Shown: positions 7,071 through 15,373, counted from the stretch's first letter. The stretch is DNA of 18,160 nt from UBA8437 sp963582065 (GCA_963582065.1 CAUZRQ010000111.1:1-18160), one strand, 5' to 3'. The notes: generated from the sequence alone by a model not told the origin. Program-made: numbers and translations.

Positions 7071-9551
7071 ATGAACTCCCGATCGACGATGTTCTGCTTG
7101 GCGACGCTGCTGGTCGCCGTGATCCTGGCCGGGCCGGTTCGTGTGGCTTCTGCGGAGAAGGCATCCGAGCGGATCGAGGCGCTGGGTCCGTTCGAAAAAC
7201 TGGACGTGCAGCCGGCCGAGATCCACATGCGAGACCGGTACGACCGTGTGCAGGTGGTCGTGACAGGGGTTCGATCCGACGGGTCGGTTGTCGACCTGAC
7301 CAGCCTGTCGAGGTTCACCGTCGAGACGACCGGTGTCGCGTCGGTCTCGGGCAGCCGGATCAACGCTCTTGGCGATGGTCGGACCCGCCTGCGGATTGAT
7401 GCCGGTGAACATTCCCGGCGGATTCCCGTTCGGGTCGCCGGGTTCGAGAAGTCACGGGTGGTGCGATTCGAGACCGGCCTGCTGGCGGCTCTGTCGAAAC
7501 AGGGCTGCAATTCCGGTGGATGCCACGGAGCGCCCAGCGGCAAGGGCGGGTTTCGGCTCTCGCTGCGGGGATTCAACCCGCCGCTGGACGTGCAGACGCT
7601 GATTCGCGAACAGTTCGCCCGTCGGACCAATCCGCTGGATCCCTCCCAGAGCCTGCTGTTGCGGAAACCCACGATGCAGGTCACACACGGTGGTGGGCAA
7701 CAGCTGCGGGCCGACGATCCGGCCTACGAGTTGATCCACGGCTGGATCGGCGAGGGCTGCCGACCGGACCCCGACGGAGCCGCACGATGTGTCCGCACCG
7801 AGGTGTTCCCTCGTGACCGTGTCGTGAAGTCGCCGGCCACGTCGCAGCAATTGCGGGTCGTGGCCCATTTCTCCGACGGCAGTTCACGCGACATCACTCA
7901 CCTGGCCGTCTACAGCAGTTCCAACGAGGGCCTGGCCACCGTCGACCGTCGAGGCCTGGTGACCGGCGCGGGGACCGGCCAGGCCGGGATCCTAATCCGG
8001 TTTCTCGACAAGATGCAGGCTGCCCGCGTGACGCTGATCGAGAATCGGCCCGGTTTCGTCTGGCCGAACCCCATCTCCGTCAACAAGGTGGACCAGCTGG
8101 TGCACGGCCGATTGAAGGTGCTCCAGGTTCCGCCGTCCCCGGCCAGTTCCGACGGCCAGTTCCTTCGTCGTGTCTCGCTGGATCTCACCGGGTTGCTGCC
8201 GACCGTGGCATCCACCCGGGCGTTCTTGTCCGACAAGCGGCCGGAGAAGCGTGGCCGGTTGATCGAGCGGTTGCTGGTCAGCGATGAGCACGCCCTGTTC
8301 TGGGCCAGCAAGTGGGCCGACATGTTTCGGGTGACTCGCGGACAACTGGGAAGCCGCGGTGTCGACAAGTTCCACCGCTGGCTGGTCGCCTCGATCCAGG
8401 ACAACCGACCCTACGATCGGTTCGTCACCGACCTGCTGACGTCGCAGGGCGACACGTTCGGCAACCCGGCTGCGAACTACTTTCGCGCCGCTGCCGACAC
8501 CAGCGACGCCACCGAGACGACCGCGAGGCACTTCCTGGGGATCCGGATCCAGTGCGCGAAGTGTCATAACCACCCCTACGAGCGGTGGACGCAGGCGAAC
8601 TACTACGGGATCGCCGCGTTCTTCAACCGGATCCAGCGGACCAAGCCCGACAAGAGCGGCAACCTGGTCGTCTGGGTGGCCCGGCGGGGCGAATTGAACG
8701 ACCCCAACAGCGGTCAACCTGCGGTGCCCTGGTTGCCGATGACCGGCCCGGCTCCGATCAAGGACGGCGAGGCCGATCGACGGGTGGTGTTGGCTCGCTG
8801 GCTGGTCGGTGAGGACAACCCGCTGTTTGCACGGGTCGAGGTCAATCGGTTGTGGGCCTGGGTCTGGGGCCGCGGCATCATCGAACCGGCCGACGATTTT
8901 CGGGCCTCGAATCCACCGGCCAACCCCGAGTTGCTCGACTGGCTGGAAGCCGAATTTCGCAGGTCGGGATTCGATCGCCGCCACGTCCTGAGGTTGATCC
9001 TGGCCAGCCACACCTACCAGCGGGATTCTCTGGCCACCGGAGAGAATCGTCGCGACACCGACTCGTTCTCGCACGCCCTGGTCCGGCGGATGACGGCCGA
9101 ACAGATCCTGGATGCGATCTGCCAGGTGACCGGTGTCCCCGAGACCTACGGCGACCTGCCGCCGGGGACCCGGGCCACCCAGTTGCCGTCTCCCGAAGGC
9201 ACCCCGGTCTTCCTGCGGGTCTTCGGCAAGCCCAAGCGAGAGACGTCCTGCGACTGCGAACGTGATACCGGGTCGAACCTGACCCAGTTCCTGGTCCTGG
9301 CCAACGGCGGCCTGGTCAACGGTAAGGTGGCTCACGCCAAGAACCGTTTCCGGTTGCAGATCGCCAAGGGGTGGTCGGATGTACAGATCGTCGAAGATCT
9401 CATCCTGGCAGCCTACAACCGGTTGCCGACCGACCAGGAAACCAAGACAGCACTGGCTCATGTGGCGCAGCGGCCGAAGAATCGCGAGGAGGCCCACGAA
9501 GACATCCAGTGGGCGATTCTCAACAGCAAGGAATTCCTGTTCCAGCACTAG
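7071..9551 (+). CDS. Big2-DUF1549-DUF1553 planctomycete cytochrome-like surface protein (operon gene 3)
   Basis: About 826 residues with a Sec signal peptide (MFCLATLLVAVILAGPVRVASA). Two Ig-like Big2-type domains (about 43-126 and 240-325) surround a planctomycete cytochrome-like segment with CNSGGCH (146-152), a C-X4-C-H haem-c-type motif. DUF1549 (PSCyt2, PF07583) follows: VDQLVHGRLK, then FLRRVSLDLTGLLPTVASTR, and the CAKCHNHPYERWTQANYYG motif with CxxCH at 495-499. DUF1553 (PSD1, PF07587) starts near ARWLVGEDNPLFARVEVNRL and includes a CDCERDTGSNL motif typical of one subgroup. These families are abundant in planctomycetes and their function is not established; covalent haem is suggested by the motifs only. 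Start ATG 7071 was chosen for its SD; GTG 7062 is possible. The gene belongs with the next one, a paralogous partner 40 nt downstream. Confidence 0.88.
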   Translation: MNSRSTMFCLATLLVAVILAGPVRVASAEKASERIEALGPFEKLDVQPAEIHMRDRYDRVQVVVTGVRSDGSVVDLTSLSRFTVETTGVASVSGSRINALGDGRTRLRIDAGEHSRRIPVRVAGFEKSRVVRFETGLLAALSKQGCNSGGCHGAPSGKGGFRLSLRGFNPPLDVQTLIREQFARRTNPLDPSQSLLLRKPTMQVTHGGGQQLRADDPAYELIHGWIGEGCRPDPDGAARCVRTEVFPRDRVVKSPATSQQLRVVAHFSDGSSRDITHLAVYSSSNEGLATVDRRGLVTGAGTGQAGILIRFLDKMQAARVTLIENRPGFVWPNPISVNKVDQLVHGRLKVLQVPPSPASSDGQFLRRVSLDLTGLLPTVASTRAFLSDKRPEKRGRLIERLLVSDEHALFWASKWADMFRVTRGQLGSRGVDKFHRWLVASIQDNRPYDRFVTDLLTSQGDTFGNPAANYFRAAADTSDATETTARHFLGIRIQCAKCHNHPYERWTQANYYGIAAFFNRIQRTKPDKSGNLVVWVARRGELNDPNSGQPAVPWLPMTGPAPIKDGEADRRVVLARWLVGEDNPLFARVEVNRLWAWVWGRGIIEPADDFRASNPPANPELLDWLEAEFRRSGFDRRHVLRLILASHTYQRDSLATGENRRDTDSFSHALVRRMTAEQILDAICQVTGVPETYGDLPPGTRATQLPSPEGTPVFLRVFGKPKRETSCDCERDTGSNLTQFLVLANGGLVNGKVAHAKNRFRLQIAKGWSDVQIVEDLILAAYNRLPTDQETKTALAHVAQRPKNREEAHEDIQWAILNSKEFLFQH

Positions 9552-9591
9552 ATTCCCGCCAATGTCGGTTTCAGCCCGGGGAATACGAACC

Positions 9592-12438
9592 ATGTCGACA
9601 CGTTGCCTGTCACTGGCCTGGCTGGCTGTGCTGGTGCTGCACGGTGGTCTCAGCCGGGCGGAGGAGAAGGTGGAGTTCGATCGTCACTGGTCGTTCGTGC
9701 CACCGCGGGCAAGTCGGCCACCGGAGGTCGATGACACATCGTGGCCACGCGGGGCGATCGACCGCTTCGTGCTGGCGAGATTGGAGCGGGAGGGCTGGAA
9801 GCCGTCGGCCGAGGCCCGACGGCGGACGCTGATCCGACGCCTGTCGCTGGATTTGCTCGGTTTGCCTCCGAGCGTGGAGGAGGTCGAGATGTTCCTGGCC
9901 GAGCGTCGTCCGGGAGCCTACGGCCGACTGGTGGACCGGCTGTTGGCCTCGCCCCGGTTCGGCGAGCGGATGGTGATCGAGTGGCTGGACGTGTCCCGCT
10001 ACGCCGACACGCACGGGTACCACGAGGACTACCACCGCGACATGTGGCCGTGGCGCGACTGGGTGATCGGGTCGCTGAACGACAACATGCCGTTTGACCA
10101 GTTCACCATCGAGCAACTGGCCGGCGACCTGTTGCCGAATCCGACCCAGCAGCAGATCACCGCGACGGGGTTCAACCGCAATCACGGCGTGACCGCCTCG
10201 GGGATCTCCGAGGAGTACCGGGTCGAGTATGTTCTCGACCGAGTTCGCACCACGGCCACGGCCTGGATGGGGCTCACCCTCGCGTGCGCGCAGTGTCACG
10301 ACCACAAGTACGATCCGTTCTCCCAGCAGGACTTCTATCGCTTCTTCGCGTACTTCAATTCGGTCACTGACAAGGGAGTCGAGAACAAGGCGGGCAATGT
10401 CGACCCGCTGATCCAGGTCGTGCCGTTGGATCAGAAGGGCGTGGAGCAGAAGCTGGCGACGGCGATCAAGGACCTCGAGCGTCAGCGGCTCGCGCGGATT
10501 GCCGAGGCCGATCAACTGGTGGCGCGGTGGGAGAAGTCACTCCCGAAACAGCCGAAGACGGGGCCGGCGGTTCCGACGGACGGGCTGGCGGTGCATTGTC
10601 GACTGGACGAGGCGGCCGGACAGGAGATTTCCGGGGGAGGATCATTGCAGGCGTCCCTGGTGGGTCCGGCACAATGGGTCTCGGGAAAACTGGGCGGCGG
10701 CCTGCAGCTGGCCGGCAAGACCTACGCCTCGCTGGGAGACACTGCCGGATTTGACCGCACCGACTCGTTTTCCTACGGCGGCTGGGTGCGGGGTGCCAGC
10801 ACCGGGGCGATCGTCTCGCGGATGGACGACTCGGCGGCCTACCGCGGATGGGACGTGTACCTGTCGGGCGGCCACGTCGAGGTGCACCTGATTCACTCGT
10901 GGCCGTCCAATGCGATGTACGTCAAGTCGACCGGAAAGCTGCCCACCGACAAGTGGACGCACGTGTTTGTTTCCTACGACGGCACGAGTCGTGTCGAGGG
11001 CATCAGGCTGTATTTCAACGGGCAGAAGCAGGAGGTCGGTTCGACGCGTGATGCGTTGTCCGGGACGATCAGGACGGACAAGCCGCTGCACCTGGGACGT
11101 CGGAATCCCAGCGGGGTTTTGAACGGTGCCGTCGATGACGTGCGGATTTACTCCCGGGCTCTTTCAGCCGTGGAGGTGAAAGCCCTGGCCGGTGCGGATG
11201 GTCTCTCGGAGATCCTGGCGATTGCGCCGGCGAAGCGAACACCCGGGCAACGGACGGACCTGAAGCAGGGTTACCTGGAATTGCACGACGCCCGGTACCG
11301 GTCCCTGGTCGATCGGCTCTCGCGTCGACGAAGCGAACTGGCCGCCTACAGCAAGAACCGTCCGACGGTGATGGTGATGCAGGACCTGAAGGCCCCCCGG
11401 CAGTCGTTCGTGCTGGTGCGGGGCCAGTACGACCAGCACGGCGATGCGGTCGAGCCGGGGGTGCCCGAGGTGTTGCCACCGTTGCCGCGGGACGCTCCGG
11501 CCAATCGCTTGGGATTGGCACGCTGGCTGGTCGACGCCGATCACCCGTTGACATCCCGTGTGGCGGTCAATCGCCTGTGGCAGGTTGTCTTCGGCCGGGG
11601 GTTGGTGGAATCGAGCGAGGACTTCGGGACCCAGGGTGAGCAGCCCAGCCATCCGAAACTGCTCGACTGGCTGGCTCGCGAATATGTCCGCAGCGGCTGG
11701 GATACCAAGGCGCTGCTGCGTCTGATCGTCACCTCGGCCACCTATCGCCAGTCCTCGAGCATGACCCGGCGTCAGTGGCTGAGGGATCCTCACAACCGCC
11801 TGTTGGCTCGCGCGTCCAGGTTCCGGTTGCCGGCCGAGCTGATCCGTGACGGGGCGCTGGCGGCCGGTGGATTGCTGGTCGAACGGATCGGGGGTCCCAG
11901 CGTCAAGCCGTATCAGCCGGCTGGGCTCTGGAAGGAAACCTCCAATCGTCCGTACGTGCAGGACAGCGGAGCCGCACTCTATCGCCGCAGCCTCTACACC
12001 TACTGGAAACGGTCGGTTCCTCCTCCGAACCTGTTCGCGCTGGACGCGCCGACCCGCGAGACATGCATCACGCGACGGCAGCGAACCAACACGCCGTTGA
12101 TGGCGCTGGTGCTGATGAACGACCCGACGTTCGTCGAGGCGGCCCGTGCCCTGGCGGTGCGGGCGGCGGTGAGAGACGCCGCCGACGATGTGGCCCGTGT
12201 CGAGTGGCTGTTCACCGCAGTGACGGCGAGACGACCGGGCCCGGAGGAAGTCGAGACACTGGTTCGGCTGATCGCCGATCAGAGAACGCGTTTTCGGGGC
12301 CGGCCAGAGGCGGCGAAACAACTGCTGTCGGTTGGCCAGTCACCGATCGATGAACGGGTCGATGTCGTCGAACAGGCGGCCTGGACGGCACTGGCCAGCG
12401 TTCTGCTCAACACCGACGAAGCGATCACCAGGGAGTAA
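9592..12438 (+). CDS. DUF1549-LamG-DUF1553 (PSD1-type) surface protein (operon gene 4)
   Basis: A 948-residue exported protein (signal peptide about 1-22, LAWLAVLVLHGGLSRA). DUF1549 runs from about 45 to 250 with IDRFVLARLEREGWKPS, then LIRRLSLDLLGLPPSVEEVE, the DMWPWRDWVIGSLNDNMPFD stretch, and the haem-like CAQCHDHKYDPF (CxxCH at 232-236). A LamG/concanavalin-like domain (PF13385 type) is inserted at about 330-533 (DGLAVHCRLDEAAGQ to DDVRIYSRALSAVEV). DUF1553 (PSD1) fills the C-terminal part, with LARWLVDADHPLTSRVAVNR and TRETCITRRQRTNTPLMALV. Unlike many family members it lacks the N-terminal PSCyt1 CxxCH segment. Start ATG 9592 has GGGGAA 8 nt upstream; earlier in-frame starts lie inside the previous gene or lack a ribosome-binding site. 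The reaction is unknown; LamG suggests glycan or protein binding. Confidence 0.88.
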   Translation: MSTRCLSLAWLAVLVLHGGLSRAEEKVEFDRHWSFVPPRASRPPEVDDTSWPRGAIDRFVLARLEREGWKPSAEARRRTLIRRLSLDLLGLPPSVEEVEMFLAERRPGAYGRLVDRLLASPRFGERMVIEWLDVSRYADTHGYHEDYHRDMWPWRDWVIGSLNDNMPFDQFTIEQLAGDLLPNPTQQQITATGFNRNHGVTASGISEEYRVEYVLDRVRTTATAWMGLTLACAQCHDHKYDPFSQQDFYRFFAYFNSVTDKGVENKAGNVDPLIQVVPLDQKGVEQKLATAIKDLERQRLARIAEADQLVARWEKSLPKQPKTGPAVPTDGLAVHCRLDEAAGQEISGGGSLQASLVGPAQWVSGKLGGGLQLAGKTYASLGDTAGFDRTDSFSYGGWVRGASTGAIVSRMDDSAAYRGWDVYLSGGHVEVHLIHSWPSNAMYVKSTGKLPTDKWTHVFVSYDGTSRVEGIRLYFNGQKQEVGSTRDALSGTIRTDKPLHLGRRNPSGVLNGAVDDVRIYSRALSAVEVKALAGADGLSEILAIAPAKRTPGQRTDLKQGYLELHDARYRSLVDRLSRRRSELAAYSKNRPTVMVMQDLKAPRQSFVLVRGQYDQHGDAVEPGVPEVLPPLPRDAPANRLGLARWLVDADHPLTSRVAVNRLWQVVFGRGLVESSEDFGTQGEQPSHPKLLDWLAREYVRSGWDTKALLRLIVTSATYRQSSSMTRRQWLRDPHNRLLARASRFRLPAELIRDGALAAGGLLVERIGGPSVKPYQPAGLWKETSNRPYVQDSGAALYRRSLYTYWKRSVPPPNLFALDAPTRETCITRRQRTNTPLMALVLMNDPTFVEAARALAVRAAVRDAADDVARVEWLFTAVTARRPGPEEVETLVRLIADQRTRFRGRPEAAKQLLSVGQSPIDERVDVVEQAAWTALASVLLNTDEAITRE
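12430..12435 (+). promoter_or_regulatory. Shine-Dalgarno AGGGAG for operon gene 5, inside the end of gene 4
   Basis: AGGGAG ends just before the TAA of gene 4 and 8 nt before ATG 12444. The overlap of stop and ribosome-binding site fits coupled translation of the two genes. Confidence 0.65.
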
Positions 12439-12443
12439 TCGAC

Positions 12444-13898
12444 ATGAGTGAATTGCCGCAATTCCCGGTGACGGCCATCAATCGTCGTGCCCTGTTCGGC
12501 CGGGCGGCCGGGGGCCTGGCGACGGCGGCCCTGGCGAGCCTGGGGCAGGCCGAAACGGCGGCGACGGCCGGTGGCGGTCCTGCGACGCCCGGTCCGCACT
12601 TTGCTCCGCGGGCCCGGCGGGTCATCTACCTGTTCCAGTCGGGCGGTCCATCTCACATCGACCTCTTCGATCACAAGCCACAACTGGCCAGGCACCACGG
12701 CAAGGAACTGCCCGACTCGATTCGCAACGGCCAGCGGTTGACCGAGATGACCCACAAGCAGAGCAAGTTTCCCTGCGTCAGCAGCTCGTTGACCTTCAAG
12801 CCGTACGGGGAATGCGGACGGTATCTCAGCGAGGTGCTGCCGCACATCGGCTCGATCGCCGATGAGATCTGCGTCATCAAGTCGATGCACACCGAGGCGA
12901 TCAACCACGACCCGGCGATCACGATGATGAACACCGGCACGCAGCAGCTGGGCAAGCCGAGCATGGGGAGCTGGTTGAGTTACGGGTTGGGCAGCGAGAG
13001 TCGCGAGTTGCCCTCCTACGTGGTCCTGATCTCCCAGGGCACCGGCCGACCCGGCGGCCAGCCGTTGTTCTCGCGGTTGTGGAGCAGCGGGTTCCTGCCG
13101 TCAGACCACCAGGGAGTGCGGTTCCGGCGAGGCCGCGATCCGGTGCTGTTCCTGGTCGATCCACCGGGGATCGACCGGCCCGGTCGTCGTGCGATGCTGG
13201 ATGGGCTGGCCCGGCTGAATCGCCTGAAGCAGCGGCAGGTGGGTGACCCGGAGATCGAAACTCGGATCGCGCAGTACGAGATGGCCTTCCGCATGCAGGC
13301 CTCGGTTCCCGACCTGGTCGACGTGTCTGACGAGACCGAGTCGACGTTGGACGGGTACGGATCGGCGGTGAGGACCCCGGGGACGTTCGCCGCCAACTGC
13401 CTGCTGGCTCGCCGGCTGGCCGAGCGGGGGGTGCGGTTCATCCAGTTGTTCCACCGTGGCTGGGACCAGCACGGCGGCCTGCCCAAGGCGTTGCGCGGGC
13501 AGGGCCGGGACACCGATCAGCCGGCCGCCGCGCTGGTCAAGGATCTCAAGCGGCGGGGGATGCTCGAGGACACCCTGGTGATCTGGGGCGGCGAGTTCGG
13601 CCGGACCGTCTACGCCCAGGGCAAGGTCTCACCGGGCAACTACGGCCGGGACCACCACGGGCGATGCTACAGCCTGTGGATGGCCGGCGGCGGAATCCGT
13701 GGTGGGATCGAATACGGCCGTACGGATGACTTCTGCTACAACGTGGTCGAGAAACCGGTTCACGTCAACGATCTCAACGCCACGATCCTGCACTGCCTGG
13801 GGCTGGATCACACGCGGCTGACCTACCCGTTCCAGGGACTGGACCAGCGGTTGACCGGCGTCGACGAGGCGCAGGTGATCGACGCGTTGCTGGCGTAG
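12444..13898 (+). CDS. DUF1501 domain-containing protein (operon gene 5)
   Basis: A 484-residue DUF1501 (PF07394) protein. The leader has a twin-arginine pair (INRRALFGRAAGGLATAALAS, Arg14-Arg15), so Tat export is likely. Core motifs are VIYLFQSGGPSHIDLFDHKP (60-79), FHRGWDQH, then DTLVIWGGEFGRT with Glu384, and NYGRDHHGRCYS with Asp403-His404. Compared with operon gene 1 it keeps the usual GGPS motif but has FDHKP in place of FDPKP, and a longer distance between the Glu motif and GRDH (19 versus 14 residues). This layout matches the DUF1501 group usually found beside DUF1549/DUF1553 proteins whose DUF1553 carries TCITRRQRTNTP, as here. It follows gene 4 after 5 nt. Its end is only 19 nt from the end of the converging DUF1501 gene. 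Biochemical function is unknown. Confidence 0.9.
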   Translation: MSELPQFPVTAINRRALFGRAAGGLATAALASLGQAETAATAGGGPATPGPHFAPRARRVIYLFQSGGPSHIDLFDHKPQLARHHGKELPDSIRNGQRLTEMTHKQSKFPCVSSSLTFKPYGECGRYLSEVLPHIGSIADEICVIKSMHTEAINHDPAITMMNTGTQQLGKPSMGSWLSYGLGSESRELPSYVVLISQGTGRPGGQPLFSRLWSSGFLPSDHQGVRFRRGRDPVLFLVDPPGIDRPGRRAMLDGLARLNRLKQRQVGDPEIETRIAQYEMAFRMQASVPDLVDVSDETESTLDGYGSAVRTPGTFAANCLLARRLAERGVRFIQLFHRGWDQHGGLPKALRGQGRDTDQPAAALVKDLKRRGMLEDTLVIWGGEFGRTVYAQGKVSPGNYGRDHHGRCYSLWMAGGGIRGGIEYGRTDDFCYNVVEKPVHVNDLNATILHCLGLDHTRLTYPFQGLDQRLTGVDEAQVIDALLA

Positions 13899-13917
13899 TC
13901 GCCCGAACCCCTCCGCC

Positions 13918-15312
13918 CTACAACAGCCCCGGAATCGGCTGGTAGTTCTCCATCGCCCGGGCGATGTCGCGGGGAACGCCCTGGTTGAGACGCAGCTCGC
14001 CGATATCGAAGAGCGTGTTGAAGACGGTGCCGACGAGGTTGTTGATGCGGTAGGGGGTGGTCAGAGGTTCGCCGACGTTGCGGGTCGACTGTCCGATCAC
14101 CTGTCCCATTTCGAGTCCGCCGCCGGAGAGCAGCAACGGGGCGATGTTGCCCCAGTGGTCGCGGCCACCCTTCTTGTTGATCTTCGGGGTGCGGCCCATC
14201 TCCCCACAACAGATCAGCAGGACCTTGTCTTCCAGGCCACGATCGCGGATGTCTTCGATGAAGGCCGAGACCGCGCGGTCGAACGGTCGGCCCATGTAGT
14301 TCATGCCGGTGATCATGTCGGCGTTGTTCACGTCGGCGTGCATGTCCCACACGAAGTTGGTTGTCACGGTGATGAACCCGCAGCCACGCTCGACCAGCCT
14401 CCGAGCCAGCAGCATCAGCTTGCCCAGCGTGTTGCCGTTGTCGCGGTAGTTCTTGCGGTTGTTCCATCTCGGGTCGGTGGCGGCTTCGGGGGCCACCGCA
14501 CTGGTGTCGTAACGGGCGACGGTCCTGGGGTCTTCCTTGGACAGATCAAACGCACCGGCGACTCCGCCGAGAATCGTGCTGAAGGCCTGTTCACGGATCC
14601 GGTCGAGTCCCTCAAGGCGACCGTTGTCGTCGAAGGATCTCTTGAGCCTGTCGAGCCGGGTCAGCAGTCCGCGGCGGTCGGTCAAGCGGTCCATCGGCAG
14701 TGTCAGCTTCATGTCCGCCTTCAGTTCACCTCCGCCGCTGGGCGTGAACGGTCGGAAGGCCGAGCCGATGGTGCCGGTCGAGTCGAACTTGCCGAACGAG
14801 GTCACGCCCGGCATGGCCTTTTCGTCGACCGCCTTGGGGAGCAGCAGCACGTTGGTCGGCATGCCGTTGTCGGAGCGGTTCTGGCCGACGATCCGCGAGT
14901 AGATCGAGCCGAGGTTGCCGCCGAAGGTGCTCTTGCCGACGATCGGCTTGATGTCGTGGCGGCCGTCGCCGGTGACGAACGAACGGACGATGCTGGTCTG
15001 GTCGGCCAGGGCCGCCAGTTTCTCGAAGGTCGACCCGTAGGTCACTCCGGGAATTGCTGTCTTGATCTCACCGGTGGCACTGCGGATGCCAGAAGGTGCC
15101 GTCATCTTGGGGTCGAACGTCTCGACCTGCGAGGGTCCCCCATGCATGAACAGGAAGACGACAGCCTTGTCGCGGACAGCCTGCCCGCTGGCAGCCGCGG
15201 CCTCACGTCCGGCGATCAGGTCGGCCAGCGTCAGCCCACCCAGGCCCAGGCTGCCGATCTTCAGGAAGTCTCGGCGACCGTAGCGGCGATGTCCGTCGTA
15301 GACGTTCAGCAT
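13918..15312 (-). CDS. DUF1501 domain-containing protein with classical Tat leader (right-hand block, gene 3)
   Basis: A 464-residue DUF1501 protein. The N-terminus is a textbook Tat signal, YGRRDFLKIGSLGLGGLTLA (Arg13-Arg14), followed by an Ala-rich cleavage region. Motifs are VVFLFMHGGPSQVETFDPK (51-69), FVWDMHADVNN, then LLICCGEMGRTPKINKKGG with Glu371, and GRDHWGN with Asp385-His386. The Glu-to-Asp spacing (14) equals that of the DUF1501 protein at 3485-5023 and differs from that at 12444-13898. Two adjacent cysteines precede the Glu motif; whether they form a disulfide is unknown. It is the last gene of the sulfatase-PQQ-DUF1501 row, 101 nt after the PQQ gene, so it may be cotranscribed or have its own promoter. 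The RBS is weak (AGTGAG region). Export in folded form is likely; the reaction is unknown. Confidence 0.9.
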   Translation of the reverse strand: MLNVYDGHRRYGRRDFLKIGSLGLGGLTLADLIAGREAAAASGQAVRDKAVVFLFMHGGPSQVETFDPKMTAPSGIRSATGEIKTAIPGVTYGSTFEKLAALADQTSIVRSFVTGDGRHDIKPIVGKSTFGGNLGSIYSRIVGQNRSDNGMPTNVLLLPKAVDEKAMPGVTSFGKFDSTGTIGSAFRPFTPSGGGELKADMKLTLPMDRLTDRRGLLTRLDRLKRSFDDNGRLEGLDRIREQAFSTILGGVAGAFDLSKEDPRTVARYDTSAVAPEAATDPRWNNRKNYRDNGNTLGKLMLLARRLVERGCGFITVTTNFVWDMHADVNNADMITGMNYMGRPFDRAVSAFIEDIRDRGLEDKVLLICCGEMGRTPKINKKGGRDHWGNIAPLLLSGGGLEMGQVIGQSTRNVGEPLTTPYRINNLVGTVFNTLFDIGELRLNQGVPRDIARAMENYQPIPGLL

Positions 15313-15350
15313 CGTCGTCTCACTTCAACGTTGTCGTGAAAACCATCCCT

Positions 15351-15373
15351 ATCGTATCAGGATCTATCGATCC
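15351..15373 (-). promoter_or_regulatory. Possible promoter/operator of the right-hand DUF1501 gene
   Basis: Read on the minus strand, TGATACGAT (15359-15351) looks like an extended -10 (TGn-TACGAT), 38 nt before ATG 15312. Just upstream is an inverted repeat with 5-bp arms, GGATC and GATCC, around a 4-nt loop (15360-15373). CTATCG occurs twice 15 bp apart on the plus strand (15349 and 15364). No clear -35 is visible. Suggestive only. Confidence 0.25.

Noticed and set aside
9379..9591. N-terminal extension of operon gene 4 into gene 3
   Set aside because: The frame is open back to 9379, but this would overlap gene 3 by 173 nt and bury the signal peptide. ATG 9592 has an SD-like GGGGAA and begins the leader directly.
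7992..9593. 533-codon minus-strand frame opposite operon gene 3
   Set aside because: It mirrors the codon pattern of a well-supported DUF1549/DUF1553 gene and has no recognisable domain, leader or ribosome-binding site.
14155..15339. 394-codon plus-strand frame opposite the right-hand DUF1501 gene
   Set aside because: The minus strand encodes an intact DUF1501 protein with Tat leader; the plus frame shows only complementary codon bias.
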